From a virus: DNA of 20,217 nt. The notes beneath the pieces are model-generated. The model was given only the letters and a program-made list of their open reading frames with translations, did no database searches and was not told where the DNA came from. This document shows, piece by piece, positions 1 to 7,390 of this stretch. The position numbers were made by a program, and so were the translations under genes. The stretch lies in the IMG/VR virus record IMGVR_UViG_3300036846_000428, positions 1 through 20,217 of that record; one strand, written 5' to 3'. Positions within the stretch are counted from its first letter, which is position 1, and every line of letters begins with the position of its first letter.

Positions 1-17
1 CCCGCCGTTTCTCTCCG

Positions 18-347
18 ATGGCGGCCGATGGCGAGCCGATGGCAACCAAAGGTGACCGAAGGCGGCACGGTCGCGTCGAGATCGGGCTCGATAACGAGCT
101 CGTCACCCGGCCGGAAATTCGCTCGGCCGCTCGCGCTGCCCTTCGCAGTCAGGCGCACGCCGTCGACCTCGCCGAAGCCGCTCGCGACGTCATGGCATTG
201 ACCGATGCCAACCGCGTCTACCTCGCCATGCGACACGCCGAAGGCCTCGCCCCGCCGGCGCCCAAGATCGAAGGCGACTCCTGGGATCAGCTCGTGGCCG
301 AGCTCGGCCGGCCCGGCGCCGGCGCTAGCGACACCGCGGACACCTAG
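18..347 (+). CDS. Putative terminase small subunit
   Basis: Codes for 109 residues just upstream of the large terminase and downstream (across the window ends) of an HNH nuclease, the usual HNH-TerS-TerL order of cos-type actinophages. The family's role is to recognise packaging sites and deliver DNA to TerL. The protein is mostly helical and charged, with a central alanine-rich helix (about residues 35-65) and a C-terminal motif DSWDQLVAELGRP resembling the end of actinophage TerS proteins. No helix-turn-helix is obvious. Start uncertain: ATG at 18 and ATG at 39 are in frame and neither has a good Shine-Dalgarno; three copies of CGATGGC fall in the first 45 bases. It overlaps the TerL reading frame. 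Assignment rests mainly on position. Confidence 0.6.
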   Translation: MAADGEPMATKGDRRRHGRVEIGLDNELVTRPEIRSAARAALRSQAHAVDLAEAARDVMALTDANRVYLAMRHAEGLAPPAPKIEGDSWDQLVAELGRPGAGASDTADT

Positions 348-1716
348 TCGGCCGACCTACGGCGGAGCGGTCGCGACGATCGCGAAGCATCTCGGCCGGC
401 CGTTCTTACCGTGGCAGGCCTACACGGCCGACGTCGCGCTCGAAGTCGACCCGACGACCGGACACTTCGTCTACCGCCTGGTCGTCGTGACCGTGCCTCG
501 CCAGTCCGGAAAGACGACGCTCGACTTCTTCGTCATGGATCACCGCGCGCTCACCGTGCCGCGCGCCCGTGTCTGGTTCACCATGCAAGCCGGCAAGGAC
601 GCGAGCGACTGGCTCTTAAACGAAGCGTGGCCGCTGATCGAAGGCCTCGGCCGCGAGGTCTCGATCCGTCGGGCGATCGGCTCGGAACATATCCGCTGGC
701 GCCGCTCCGGCGGACTGATCAGGCCCTTTCCGCCGACGCGGGAGGCCTTGCACTCGAAGACCTCCGACCTCGTCCTCGTCGACGAGTGCTGGAAATTCGA
801 CCTCATGGCCGGACAGGCGATCGACCAGGGAATCGTCCCGACGCAGGCGACGAAGCCGAGCTCGCAAGTCTGGAAGGTGTCGACCGCCGGCGACGCCTCG
901 TCTGTCTGGTGGCAGGGAACCGTCGAGGCTGGGCGCTCCGCAGTCCTCGCAGGCCGTCGCGAGGGAGTCGCCTTCTTCGACTGGAGCTGTCCGGACGACC
1001 TCGATCCGACCGACCATGATGCCTGGCCGCTCTATCACCCGGCCTACGGCCGGACGATCGGCGACGAGGCAATGGTCGCCGCGCTCGACATGCTCGGCGC
1101 CGACGGCTTCGCCCGCGCCTACGGCAATAGGTGGCTCTCGGCAGCGACCCGCGTGATTCCGGTCGAGGCCTGGCGCCGTGCTGCCGAGGAGCCGGCGCCG
1201 CTACCGGAGCCCGGCACGGTCGCGCTCGGCTTCGACTCGGCGATCGACCGCAGCGACGCCTCGATCGTGGCCGCCTGGCGCGACGAGCTCGGCGCTCATG
1301 TCGAAGTCGCTGATCATCGACCCGGCACCGGATGGCTCGTCGAGCGCCTCGTCGAGCTCGCCGAAAGGTGGCGCCCGGTCGCCATCGCTTACGATCAGGC
1401 CGGCCCGGCGATCGACCTCGGCGACGGCGCCCGACGCGCCGGCCTCGAAGTGATCGGCCTCGGCGCCCGTGACTACGCCGGCGCCTGCGCCGCCTTCCTC
1501 GACGACGTCGTCGCCGATCCGCCGAAGCTCCACTACCGACAGCACGAGGCCCTCGACGCAGCGGTCGCGAGTGCCGTCCGTCGGGCGCTCGGCGACGCCT
1601 GGGCCTGGGGCCGCCGGCAGTCCTCCGGAAGCCTGGCCGCGCTCACCGCCTCGACCGTGGCCGTGTGGGGCTTCGATCACGCGCCCGCCGTCCTCGGCGA
1701 CTTCCGCATCCTCTGA
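205..1716 (+). CDS. terL: Terminase large subunit (ATPase and nuclease)
   Basis: Motor that translocates phage DNA into the prohead and cuts it. Counting from the ATG at 205, Walker A is VPRQSGKTT (around residues 97-105) and Walker B is LVLVDE (D193, E194), followed by a C-terminal RNase H-like nuclease with GFDSAIDRSDASIV, an AYDQAG strand and the HEALDAAVASA helix. In many relatives an Asp precedes the last conserved helix; here the stretch reads SSGSLAALTAS, so the third metal ligand must lie elsewhere or be missing. The conserved N-terminus (GRPFLPWQ) begins about 60 codons after the 205 ATG. No ATG, GTG or TTG occurs in frame between them, so residues 1 to about 48 would be translated out of phase over the small-subunit gene. 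The true start is therefore unclear. Confidence 0.93.
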   Translation: MPTASTSPCDTPKASPRRRPRSKATPGISSWPSSAGPAPALATPRTPSRPTYGGAVATIAKHLGRPFLPWQAYTADVALEVDPTTGHFVYRLVVVTVPRQSGKTTLDFFVMDHRALTVPRARVWFTMQAGKDASDWLLNEAWPLIEGLGREVSIRRAIGSEHIRWRRSGGLIRPFPPTREALHSKTSDLVLVDECWKFDLMAGQAIDQGIVPTQATKPSSQVWKVSTAGDASSVWWQGTVEAGRSAVLAGRREGVAFFDWSCPDDLDPTDHDAWPLYHPAYGRTIGDEAMVAALDMLGADGFARAYGNRWLSAATRVIPVEAWRRAAEEPAPLPEPGTVALGFDSAIDRSDASIVAAWRDELGAHVEVADHRPGTGWLVERLVELAERWRPVAIAYDQAGPAIDLGDGARRAGLEVIGLGARDYAGACAAFLDDVVADPPKLHYRQHEALDAAVASAVRRALGDAWAWGRRQSSGSLAALTASTVAVWGFDHAPAVLGDFRIL

Positions 1717-1740
1717 GATCGCCCGTAAGGCTCGCAAGCT

Positions 1741-1770
1741 CGCCGCGAGGGTATTAGTACCCGACCGGCG
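1741..1770 (+). terminator. Hairpin between terL and portal, possible weak terminator
   Basis: An inverted repeat has 13-base arms: outer CGCCG/CGGCG, a 3-base mismatch, inner GGGTA/TACCC, and a TTAG tetraloop. About 8 bases after it comes TCTTTTA, a short T run. It sits in the 80-base gap after terL and could be a leaky terminator, an RNA-processing site or a fold near the portal ribosome-binding region. There is no long U tract, so a full terminator is not claimed. Confidence 0.35.
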
Positions 1771-1796
1771 AGCAGGTCTTTTACACTTAGGTCTCC

Positions 1797-3035
1797 GTGA
1801 GCATGGCGGCGCACTTCGGCACGGTCCGACCGCGCGACGGCCTGCTCATTCCGCCGCCTTCTCCGGTCGGCGCCTACGGCTTGCCCGGGCCCTACGTCTA
1901 CGACACGACCTCGGCGCGCAGAGTGCCGGCCGTGGCCCGAGCGATTCAGCTCTACGCCGGCATGTGCAAGCAGATGGCGATGGACGCCTACCGCGGCGCG
2001 ATGCCTTTGCCTCGACCTCGACTGCTCGCCCGACCCGACCCGGACAATGCTCGCTCCTGGTTCGTCGGAGTCTCGATCGAGGACTATCTGCTCAACGGGA
2101 ATGCGATCTGTCTGATCACCGAGCGCGGCGCCGACGGATGGCCGCTCACGGTCCGATGGCTTCCGGCCTCCTGGGTATACATCGTCTGGAATCCGCCCGA
2201 CCCGGCGAGCGTCACTTACTACCTCGCCGGAATGGGCCCCGGCTTCATCCTTCCGCCCGACGACGTCGTGCACGTAAAACGCGGCGCCGATCGCTGGTAT
2301 CCGGTGCGCGGAGTCGGCATCGTCGAGGAAGGCATGTCGACGCTCGACCGCGTGGCGATGGAAGAGGAGTATGAGCGATCGACGCTCGCGACTGCCTCCG
2401 TGCCGAGCGTCGCCGTAATCGCTCCGCAAGCCGTCATACCGCAGGAGGTCGCCGACCAGGCGAAAGCGGACTGGCTGTCGAAGTTTTCCGGCCCGGTCCG
2501 CGAGCCGGTCATCCTTCCGGCCGGAAGCCAAGTCGTGCCGCTCGCCTGGTCGCCGTCCGATACACAGCTGACCGAGGCCCGGCGCGCCTCGCTCCTCGAC
2601 GTCGCCAACATGTTCAACCTCGACGGCTACTGGCTCGGAAGCCCGGTCGCCGGCATGACCTACAAGACCGCAGGGCCGCAGTATCAGCAGATCCTCCGGA
2701 CCTCGATCGAGCCGGTGATCGTCGACTTCGAAGACGTCTGGTCCGACGCCTGGCTGCCGCGCGGAACCGTCGTGCACTTCGACCGCAATCAGCTGCTCAG
2801 AGACGACATGTCGACGACCGCGCTCGCACTCTCGACGCTCGTCGGCTCGAAGATCATCACGCCGCAAGAAGCTCGCGCCTATATGGCACTTCCGATTACC
2901 ACCGCCGGCGCGCCCGCCGACATCCTTCAACAAGTAGCGCCCGACACCGCGCCGCCGGCCGACGACACCGCGCCGCCGGCCGGCGACACACAACCGGCGC
3001 CGGACGATCTGCAAGGAGCAGGAGCAGGAACATGA
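1797..3035 (+). CDS. Portal protein (HK97/SPP1-like portal family)
   Basis: Dodecameric ring at the packaging vertex through which DNA enters and leaves the head. The 412-residue protein has typical portal features: an N-terminal alpha/beta region with PAVARAIQLYAGMCKQMAMD, the DYLLNGNAICLI segment, a DDVVHVKRGADRWYPVRGVG turn and a MFNLDGYWLGSP region before the C-terminal helices. The tail (from about residue 382) is low-complexity Ala/Pro/Asp, built from a 21-base repeat (GACACCGCGCCGCCGGCCG at 2943 and 2964). Start is GTG at 1797 or ATG at 1803, two codons apart. The gene ends in an ATGA overlap with the protease gene, implying translational coupling. Confidence 0.92.
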   Translation: MSMAAHFGTVRPRDGLLIPPPSPVGAYGLPGPYVYDTTSARRVPAVARAIQLYAGMCKQMAMDAYRGAMPLPRPRLLARPDPDNARSWFVGVSIEDYLLNGNAICLITERGADGWPLTVRWLPASWVYIVWNPPDPASVTYYLAGMGPGFILPPDDVVHVKRGADRWYPVRGVGIVEEGMSTLDRVAMEEEYERSTLATASVPSVAVIAPQAVIPQEVADQAKADWLSKFSGPVREPVILPAGSQVVPLAWSPSDTQLTEARRASLLDVANMFNLDGYWLGSPVAGMTYKTAGPQYQQILRTSIEPVIVDFEDVWSDAWLPRGTVVHFDRNQLLRDDMSTTALALSTLVGSKIITPQEARAYMALPITTAGAPADILQQVAPDTAPPADDTAPPAGDTQPAPDDLQGAGAGT

Positions 3036-3700
3036 CGACGACCTTTCTCGCCACACTCGACCGGCCCGGTCCCGATGACAACGCCGCGCACCCCTGGCTC
3101 GGCGAGACGCAGTTCGCGATCCGCGAGATCCAGGCCGTCGGGCGCCCGTATCGCTATATCGAAGGCCGCGCGGTGCCCTATGACGTCTTCGCCGACATAG
3201 GCGTCTTCCTCGAAGCTCACGCTGTCGACTCCTTCAAGCGGAGCACTAACGGCCCGGCGAAGAATGCGCCGCTCCTGTTGTTTCACGACTCCTCGTCGTT
3301 TCCGATCGGACACGCCGAGAGCTGGAACCATATCGGCGACGGCCTGCACGGAGTCTGGAAGCTGAACGACTCCGCCGAGGCACAGCGAGCCGGACAGGCA
3401 GCCGAAGCCGGCGACATGATCGGACTGTCGGTCGGCTTTCAGCCAGTGAACTCGCAATGGGAGCTCGTCGACAACTTCGCGCCCGAGCTCGGCGCGGCGC
3501 ACAAGGACCGCGTCACGCGCACGCAGTCGCGCCTCGTCGAGGTCTCGATGACGCCGACGCCGGCCTTCGTCGACGCGATGGTGACCGAGGTCCGCGAGGC
3601 CGCCACCTACACACGCGCCGCCCGCGCGCAATTCCTCGGACCGAGCGACGCCGACCGATGGCGCGACGAGCTCGACCGCCTAAGTAAGATCCGCGGCTAG
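3032..3700 (+). CDS. Prohead maturation protease (HK97 family)
   Basis: Serine protease that cleaves the capsid scaffold domain and itself during head maturation. The 222-residue length is normal for the family (Peptidase S78-like). The probable catalytic His is in LLLFHDSS (H85) and the nucleophile Ser in GLSVGF (S133). An acidic residue follows in RLVEVSMTPTPAF (E170), which also marks the conserved end of the protease core. The start ATG overlaps the portal stop (ATGA), preceded by AAGGAGCAGGAG. The order portal, protease, capsid is the classical HK97-type head module. The C-terminal 30 residues are charged and helical. Confidence 0.92.
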   Translation: MTTTFLATLDRPGPDDNAAHPWLGETQFAIREIQAVGRPYRYIEGRAVPYDVFADIGVFLEAHAVDSFKRSTNGPAKNAPLLLFHDSSSFPIGHAESWNHIGDGLHGVWKLNDSAEAQRAGQAAEAGDMIGLSVGFQPVNSQWELVDNFAPELGAAHKDRVTRTQSRLVEVSMTPTPAFVDAMVTEVREAATYTRAARAQFLGPSDADRWRDELDRLSKIRG

Positions 3701-3834
3701 CGAAGCCACGCAGCAGGCCCCGCGAGGCCCCTCGGAACCGGCCCGGCTAAGGCCACCCGGTCACCACGGGCCGGACACGCCGGCACAGCACCTAAGCGCC
3801 CGTAAGTGTCACTACTCGACGCGGAGGTCTTCTA
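3701..3834. other. Intergenic spacer before the capsid gene
   Basis: A 134-base gap in an otherwise tightly packed operon. It contains an 8-base inverted repeat (CCGGCCCG at 3738-3745, CGGGCCGG at 3767-3774) with a 21-base loop and no T run. It ends with the capsid ribosome-binding site GGAGG about 8 bases before the ATG. It may hold an RNA structure or a capsid-specific promoter, but I cannot identify -10/-35 boxes with confidence. Confidence 0.4.
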
Positions 3835-5157
3835 ATGCCGAATGCCGTACTCGAATCCTTGCTCGCGCAGCGCGCCGAGCAGATAGCAACGATGGACGCG
3901 ATCCTCAGCCAAGTCGACGGACGAGATCTCGTCGACGCCGAGCGAGGCCTCCTCGAAGCGACCCGCGACCGGATCATCGCCATTGATGACCAGCTTCGCC
4001 CGATCGAGGAATACGAGAACATGCGCGCCGCGCACGCGAGCCGCCTCGCCTCACTGGAACCGGCCCGGCTGACCGTACCGGCACAGCCTCGCCGCATCGA
4101 TGCCGGCGAGCGCGACTTTCCCTACGAAGGCGCCGGCGACTTCCTCGTCGATTACGTCCGCGCGCAGGGAATCGTCGACCGTGGCAGGCGCGACGAGCAG
4201 GCGATGGCGCGAATTCAGCAGTCGCGAGCCGCCGCGAATCAGATCACGAGCGACACGCCTGGAATCCTGCCGACGCCGATCGTCGGCGCGGTCGTAAACC
4301 TGATCGACGCGAATCGGCCGCTCCTGACGAGCCTCGGCGGCGCAAAGGCGCTCGGCGCAATTCCTGGCGCGACCTTCTCTCGGCCGATCATCACGCAGCA
4401 CACGACCGTCGGGCCGCAGACAGCGGAAAAGACCGAGCTGCCCTCCCAGAAGATGACGATCGCGCAGATCCAGTTCGCGAAGAAGACCTACGGCGGCACG
4501 GTCGATATCTCACGCCAAGACATGGACTGGACCTCGCCGAGCGCCTGGGACATCCTCGTGAACGACCTGGCGAACGTGTACGCCCGCGAGACCGAAGGCG
4601 CGGTCGCCGATGACTTCACGACCAACGCCGGCGGTACGGCCGTACCGCTCGGAACCGCCGGAACTGCGCCGAGCCTCGCCGAATGGTCGACCGCCCTCTA
4701 CACCGCAGCGATGCGCAGCTATAACGCCTCCTTCCGGATGCCTGACCGTGTCTGGTGTTCCGTCGACGTGTGGGCCGCGCTCGGCTCACTGGTCGACACC
4801 GCCCGCCTCGTCATGCCGCCGGCACAGACCGAGCAGCCGGCCGGCACGACCTCGCTCGCCGACTTCCGAGGAGACGTCATCGGCCTTCCGCGGATCGTCG
4901 TCCCGATGTTTTCCGATGGGACGTGCATCGTCGGGCCGAGCAACCTCTATGAGGCATACGAGGAAGTGATCGGCCTTCTCAGTGTGATCGAGCCGAGCAT
5001 TCTCGGAGTCGAGGTCGCCTACGGCGGATATCTCGCCTTCGGCTCACTGCACCCTGGCGCCTTCGTGCCGCTGCAGATCGCCGGCACGCTGCCGACCATC
5101 GCGCCGAACGGTAACGGCAGCCGACGCGGTAACGGCGGCGCATCCTCGACGAGCTGA
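3835..5157 (+). CDS. Major capsid protein (HK97 fold) with N-terminal scaffold domain
   Basis: Forms the icosahedral shell. The 440 residues split into a charged helical N-terminal region (about residues 1-110, the delta/scaffold domain expected to be removed by the preceding protease) and a mature domain beginning near the ITSDTPGILPTPIVGAVV segment. HK97-type hallmarks include the SRPIITQHTTVG E-loop region, the KMTIAQIQFAKKTYGG strand, the VDISRQDMDWTSPSAW helix and a C-terminal IEPSILGVEVAYGGYLAFG strand. The C-terminal 20 residues are Gly/Asn/Ser-rich and probably disordered. The start is well supported by GGAGG about 8 bases upstream. The exact cleavage site cannot be read from sequence. 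Confidence 0.93.
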   Translation: MPNAVLESLLAQRAEQIATMDAILSQVDGRDLVDAERGLLEATRDRIIAIDDQLRPIEEYENMRAAHASRLASLEPARLTVPAQPRRIDAGERDFPYEGAGDFLVDYVRAQGIVDRGRRDEQAMARIQQSRAAANQITSDTPGILPTPIVGAVVNLIDANRPLLTSLGGAKALGAIPGATFSRPIITQHTTVGPQTAEKTELPSQKMTIAQIQFAKKTYGGTVDISRQDMDWTSPSAWDILVNDLANVYARETEGAVADDFTTNAGGTAVPLGTAGTAPSLAEWSTALYTAAMRSYNASFRMPDRVWCSVDVWAALGSLVDTARLVMPPAQTEQPAGTTSLADFRGDVIGLPRIVVPMFSDGTCIVGPSNLYEAYEEVIGLLSVIEPSILGVEVAYGGYLAFGSLHPGAFVPLQIAGTLPTIAPNGNGSRRGNGGASSTS

Positions 5158-5171
5158 GAGAGGAGTAATCG

Positions 5172-5495
5172 ATGGCGGCCTGGCCTGCACTAAAGGAAGT
5201 TCGGAGCGTCCTCCGTCTACAGCCGGACGCGAACGAGGACCCGATCATCCAAACGGCCCTTTCGGCCGCCATCGATTACGGCATCCGCCGGACGAATCAC
5301 CAATACGACGCCGATCCGAACTCCGTCTCGGACTCGGCACACGAGGCCTGTCTCCTCGACGCCTGTCGTATCTACCGCCGGCGCGACTCGCTCGACGGCA
5401 CGATCTGGTCCGGCGATACCGGCCGATCTGTCGGGCGAGCCGATCCGGACGTCGAGCGTCTCTACTCGAACTGCGGCCCGATGGTCTTCGCGTGA
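5172..5495 (+). CDS. Head-tail connector protein (gp6/adaptor-like)
   Basis: Codes for 107 residues, all-helical in appearance. The N-terminal VRSVLRLQPDANEDPIIQTALSAAIDYGIRR pattern is typical of gp6-like phage connectors that attach beneath the portal ring. A second helix (HEACLLDACRIYRRRDS) and a short tail follow, ending in a CGPMVFA extension. Start ATG is preceded by GAGAGGAG at good spacing. It lies directly after the capsid gene, the usual connector position, and its stop overlaps the next GTG start. The family assignment rests on helix pattern and position rather than catalytic residues. Confidence 0.75.
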   Translation: MAAWPALKEVRSVLRLQPDANEDPIIQTALSAAIDYGIRRTNHQYDADPNSVSDSAHEACLLDACRIYRRRDSLDGTIWSGDTGRSVGRADPDVERLYSNCGPMVFA

Positions 5496-5884
5496 GCTGG
5501 TCCCTTGTCGCCGTGTCCGAGGCGCTCGCCGCGACTCTCAGCGCCGCGCTGAATCCGGACAGTGTGACTGTGTTCGCCTCACCGCCGACGACCCTCAATC
5601 CGCCGGCGGTCGTCGTGTCCTATCCGGCGCCGGTCGTCTTCGGCACACGCGCGCTCGGAGTCGACACCGCGGCGATTCCGGTGATCTGCGCTGTCGGCCT
5701 CACTGCGCCGCTGTCATCACTCGACGCGCTCCTCGAAAGTACCCGCGCCGCGCTCGACGCAGATCGCAAGCTCGGCGGCGCGGTGAAGAGCTGTCTCGTG
5801 ACCGAGCTCGTCGATATTCGTAGTGCCTCGATCGCCGGTATCGATCTGCTCGCCGGCTATCTGTCGGTCTCCGTCGAAAACTAA
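5492..5884 (+). CDS. Putative tail terminator / tail completion protein
   Basis: Codes for 130 residues. The layout matches actinophage tail terminators: an N-terminal helix, an NPPAVVVSYP strand, an AAIPVICAVGL strand, a long helix (LDALLESTRAALDADRKLGG) and a final pair of strands ending LLAGYLSVSVEN. Such proteins cap the tail tube at the connector end. Start is GTG overlapping the previous stop (GTGA). It lies immediately before the tube protein gene. It could instead be another neck protein of similar fold. Confidence 0.65.
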   Translation: MSWSLVAVSEALAATLSAALNPDSVTVFASPPTTLNPPAVVVSYPAPVVFGTRALGVDTAAIPVICAVGLTAPLSSLDALLESTRAALDADRKLGGAVKSCLVTELVDIRSASIAGIDLLAGYLSVSVEN

Positions 5885-5903
5885 GCGAAAGGAAGAACTA
5901 GCG

Positions 5904-6464
5904 ATGACTGTCCCACCTGCGCCGGTCGACACCGGCGGCGCGCCGATGACCTTTGGGATCGACGCGGTCGTGACGATCCTCAATGTCAAGCTGAATTGCG
6001 TCCTCAATAAGACGGCACTAGTGCCGTCTGTCGCCACCGAGAGTGCAGTGACCCTATGTGGCGCTAGTGACCTGCCTGGAGCAGAGAAATGGACCTTCGA
6101 GAGCATTCTCTATCTCAGCTACGAGGACCTCGGAGCCTATGACGTGCTATCGGCGGCCGTCTTCGGACGCGTGCCCGTGCCGTTCACCGTGTCCTTCTTG
6201 CCCGGCGCGCCGGCCGCTAACGCGCCGCAATTCAGCGGCATGCTTCGCCCGCAGGCCTTCGAGCTCGTCAACTCGACGAGCGGCGCACTGATCGAATGTG
6301 ACTTCACCTGGAACCTGGTCGACGCGCCGCAGGAGGACTACGGCACCGGACCGCAGCCCATCGGCACGCAGTCCTCGACGAAGTTTCCGGCCGGAGGTCT
6401 CGCCTCGACGGGCAATGGCTCGCGCCGCAGCGCGCCGGAGCCGGCTGCGAGCTCGGCGGCCTAG
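5904..6464 (+). CDS. Major tail (tube) protein
   Basis: Codes for 186 residues from the ATG at 5904, preceded by AAAGGAAG at about 10 bases; an upstream in-frame ATG at 5823 lies inside the previous gene and is not favoured. Beta-rich composition with strands such as AVVTILNVKLNCVLNK and KWTFESILYLSYED, consistent with a siphovirus tube protein polymerised around the tape measure. The last 40 residues are Ala/Ser/Gly-rich with a run of small residues and look like a flexible tail. It sits between the terminator candidate and the tail chaperone genes. The stop overlaps the next GTG by one base (TAGTG). Confidence 0.72.
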   Translation: MTVPPAPVDTGGAPMTFGIDAVVTILNVKLNCVLNKTALVPSVATESAVTLCGASDLPGAEKWTFESILYLSYEDLGAYDVLSAAVFGRVPVPFTVSFLPGAPAANAPQFSGMLRPQAFELVNSTSGALIECDFTWNLVDAPQEDYGTGPQPIGTQSSTKFPAGGLASTGNGSRRSAPEPAASSAA

Positions 6465-6937
6465 TGCCAGCCGCGCAGCCGGTCGTGCAGGTCGACGGAC
6501 TGCGCGCGCTGTCGCGCGACCTGACCAAGCTCGGCGACGCCGGCGCGCCGCTGATCGCCGAGATCAAGAAGGCCGCGAAGACCGCCGCGCAGCCAGTCCT
6601 CGTCAAGGCGCGGAGCTCCTGGCCGCTTACTGGCATTGATCACAAGCACCATGACGACTCGCTGCGGATCAGTCCCACCAAGACCGGCGCCACGATTCGC
6701 GAAGGTGGCAAGGCCTACGGCGGTACCGGATGGCTCGAATTCGGCGGCTACCGCCGACAGCCACGCGGAGGCTACGCACAGCGCGACCGGATGCCGAATG
6801 GTCGCTACCTATTCCCTGCCGCGCAGGGCCTCGCCTCGACAGCCGGCCCGGCCTTCTCCGATGCCGTGCAGCAGATCCTCGACCGCTCGTCGGTCTGGAC
6901 TAACAGCGGAAGTGAGGCGACGGCCGTACATGACTGA
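6464..6937 (+). CDS. HK97 gp10-like neck/tail-completion protein
   Basis: Codes for 157 residues from a GTG. It shows the shape of HK97 gp10-type proteins: an N-terminal helical segment (GLRALSRDLTKLGDAGAPLI and onward), a central beta region with GTGWLEFGGYRR, an RYLFPAA motif, and a closing helix. These proteins act at the head-tail junction. In most phages this gene precedes the tail tube gene; here it follows it. It overlaps the chaperone gene by 8 bases (ATGACTGA). It could alternatively be a minor tail assembly protein; the LFPA motif favours the gp10 assignment. Confidence 0.6.
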   Translation: MPAAQPVVQVDGLRALSRDLTKLGDAGAPLIAEIKKAAKTAAQPVLVKARSSWPLTGIDHKHHDDSLRISPTKTGATIREGGKAYGGTGWLEFGGYRRQPRGGYAQRDRMPNGRYLFPAAQGLASTAGPAFSDAVQQILDRSSVWTNSGSEATAVHD

Positions 6938-7262
6938 CGAGCTCGACACCGTAAAGGCTTTTACCGGCGGATCGTTCACGCTTCGAGCCTCGGACGCGAA
7001 GGCCTTGCTGAAAGCATCGGGCCGCACGTTGACCGAAATGATGCAAGGTGGCGACATGGTCGAGATCGCGCAGCTGACGGCCTTCCTCGAACTGCGAAAG
7101 CGCGAGCGAGCTGCACAGCAGAATCCCGTGCGCGGTGTCTATGACTATCGCGACCCTGCCGAGACCTGGGCGATCGCCGAAGATATCGATGTCGAATTCA
7201 ACGCCGCGCCCGACGAGCAGCCGGTAAGGCGGCCCGACCCTTTAAGCGAGACGTTCTCCTAG
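6930..7262 (+). CDS. Tail assembly chaperone, short form (gpG-like)
   Basis: Codes for 110 residues and lies directly before the tape measure gene, the position of lambda gpG-type chaperones that coat the tape measure while the tube grows. The protein has a beta segment (TGGSFTLRASDAKALLKAS), two helices and an acidic, Pro-rich C-terminus (DEQPVRRPDPLSETFS). Start ATG at 6930 overlaps the previous stop. Near its end the frame contains C CCT TTA (7238-7244), a canonical -1 slippery heptamer, after which the -1 frame stays open to 7390. A second, longer product is therefore expected (separate entry). Confidence 0.8.
   Translation: MTDELDTVKAFTGGSFTLRASDAKALLKASGRTLTEMMQGGDMVEIAQLTAFLELRKRERAAQQNPVRGVYDYRDPAETWAIAEDIDVEFNAAPDEQPVRRPDPLSETFS
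7238..7244 (+). promoter_or_regulatory. Programmed -1 ribosomal frameshift heptamer
   Basis: In the chaperone frame the codons read GAC CCT TTA, giving C CCT TTA, an exact X XXY YYZ heptamer. Slipping back one base gives CCC TTT and continues as AAG CGA GAC. The -1 frame is open from 7145 to the TAG at 7388, overlapping the zero frame by 118 bases. A -1 shift between the two chaperone genes just before the tape measure is a conserved siphophage feature. Confidence 0.82.
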
Positions 7263-7390
7263 ACGAGGCCGCCATGTGTTACTTCTGGCATTACACGCCC
7301 GCCGAGCTCGACGCGCTCGACGACGACACGATCGCCGCCTTCAAGGAGTTCATGCAGCTGCAGGCGCGACAGCAAGCCAAAGGCCGCTAG
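7244..7390 (+). CDS. Tail assembly chaperone frameshift extension (gpGT-like)
   Basis: Forty-eight residues added by -1 frameshifting, giving a 153-residue fusion (105 residues of the short form, then KRDVLLDEAAMCYFWHYTPAEL and onward). The extension contains the FWHYTPAELDAL motif, resembling the aromatic Trp-Pro-Ala-Glu signature of actinophage second chaperone products, then a helical, Gln-rich end. An internal ATG at 7274 could give a 38-residue stand-alone product, but only a weak GACGAGG precedes it. The stop abuts the tape measure ATG with no gap. The frameshift explanation is favoured because of the heptamer and the open overlap. Confidence 0.75.
   Translation, partial: KRDVLLDEAAMCYFWHYTPAELDALDDDTIAAFKEFMQLQARQQAKGR

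Noticed and set aside
205-348. N-terminal 48 residues of the large terminase frame as real protein
   Set aside because: Low-complexity Ser/Pro/Arg sequence out of phase with the small-subunit gene; not typical of TerL, though no better start exists.
2943-2982. 21-base repeat as a mobile or CRISPR-like element
   Set aside because: Only two copies within a Pro/Ala/Asp low-complexity portal tail.
1677-3056. 459-residue open frame on the minus strand opposite the portal gene
   Set aside because: Arg/Asp/Gly-rich translation with no domain; a by-product of high GC codon use opposite a clear portal gene.
3738-3774. 8-base inverted repeat before the capsid gene as a terminator
   Set aside because: Long loop, no T run, and expected by chance in such GC-rich DNA; listed only as spacer content.
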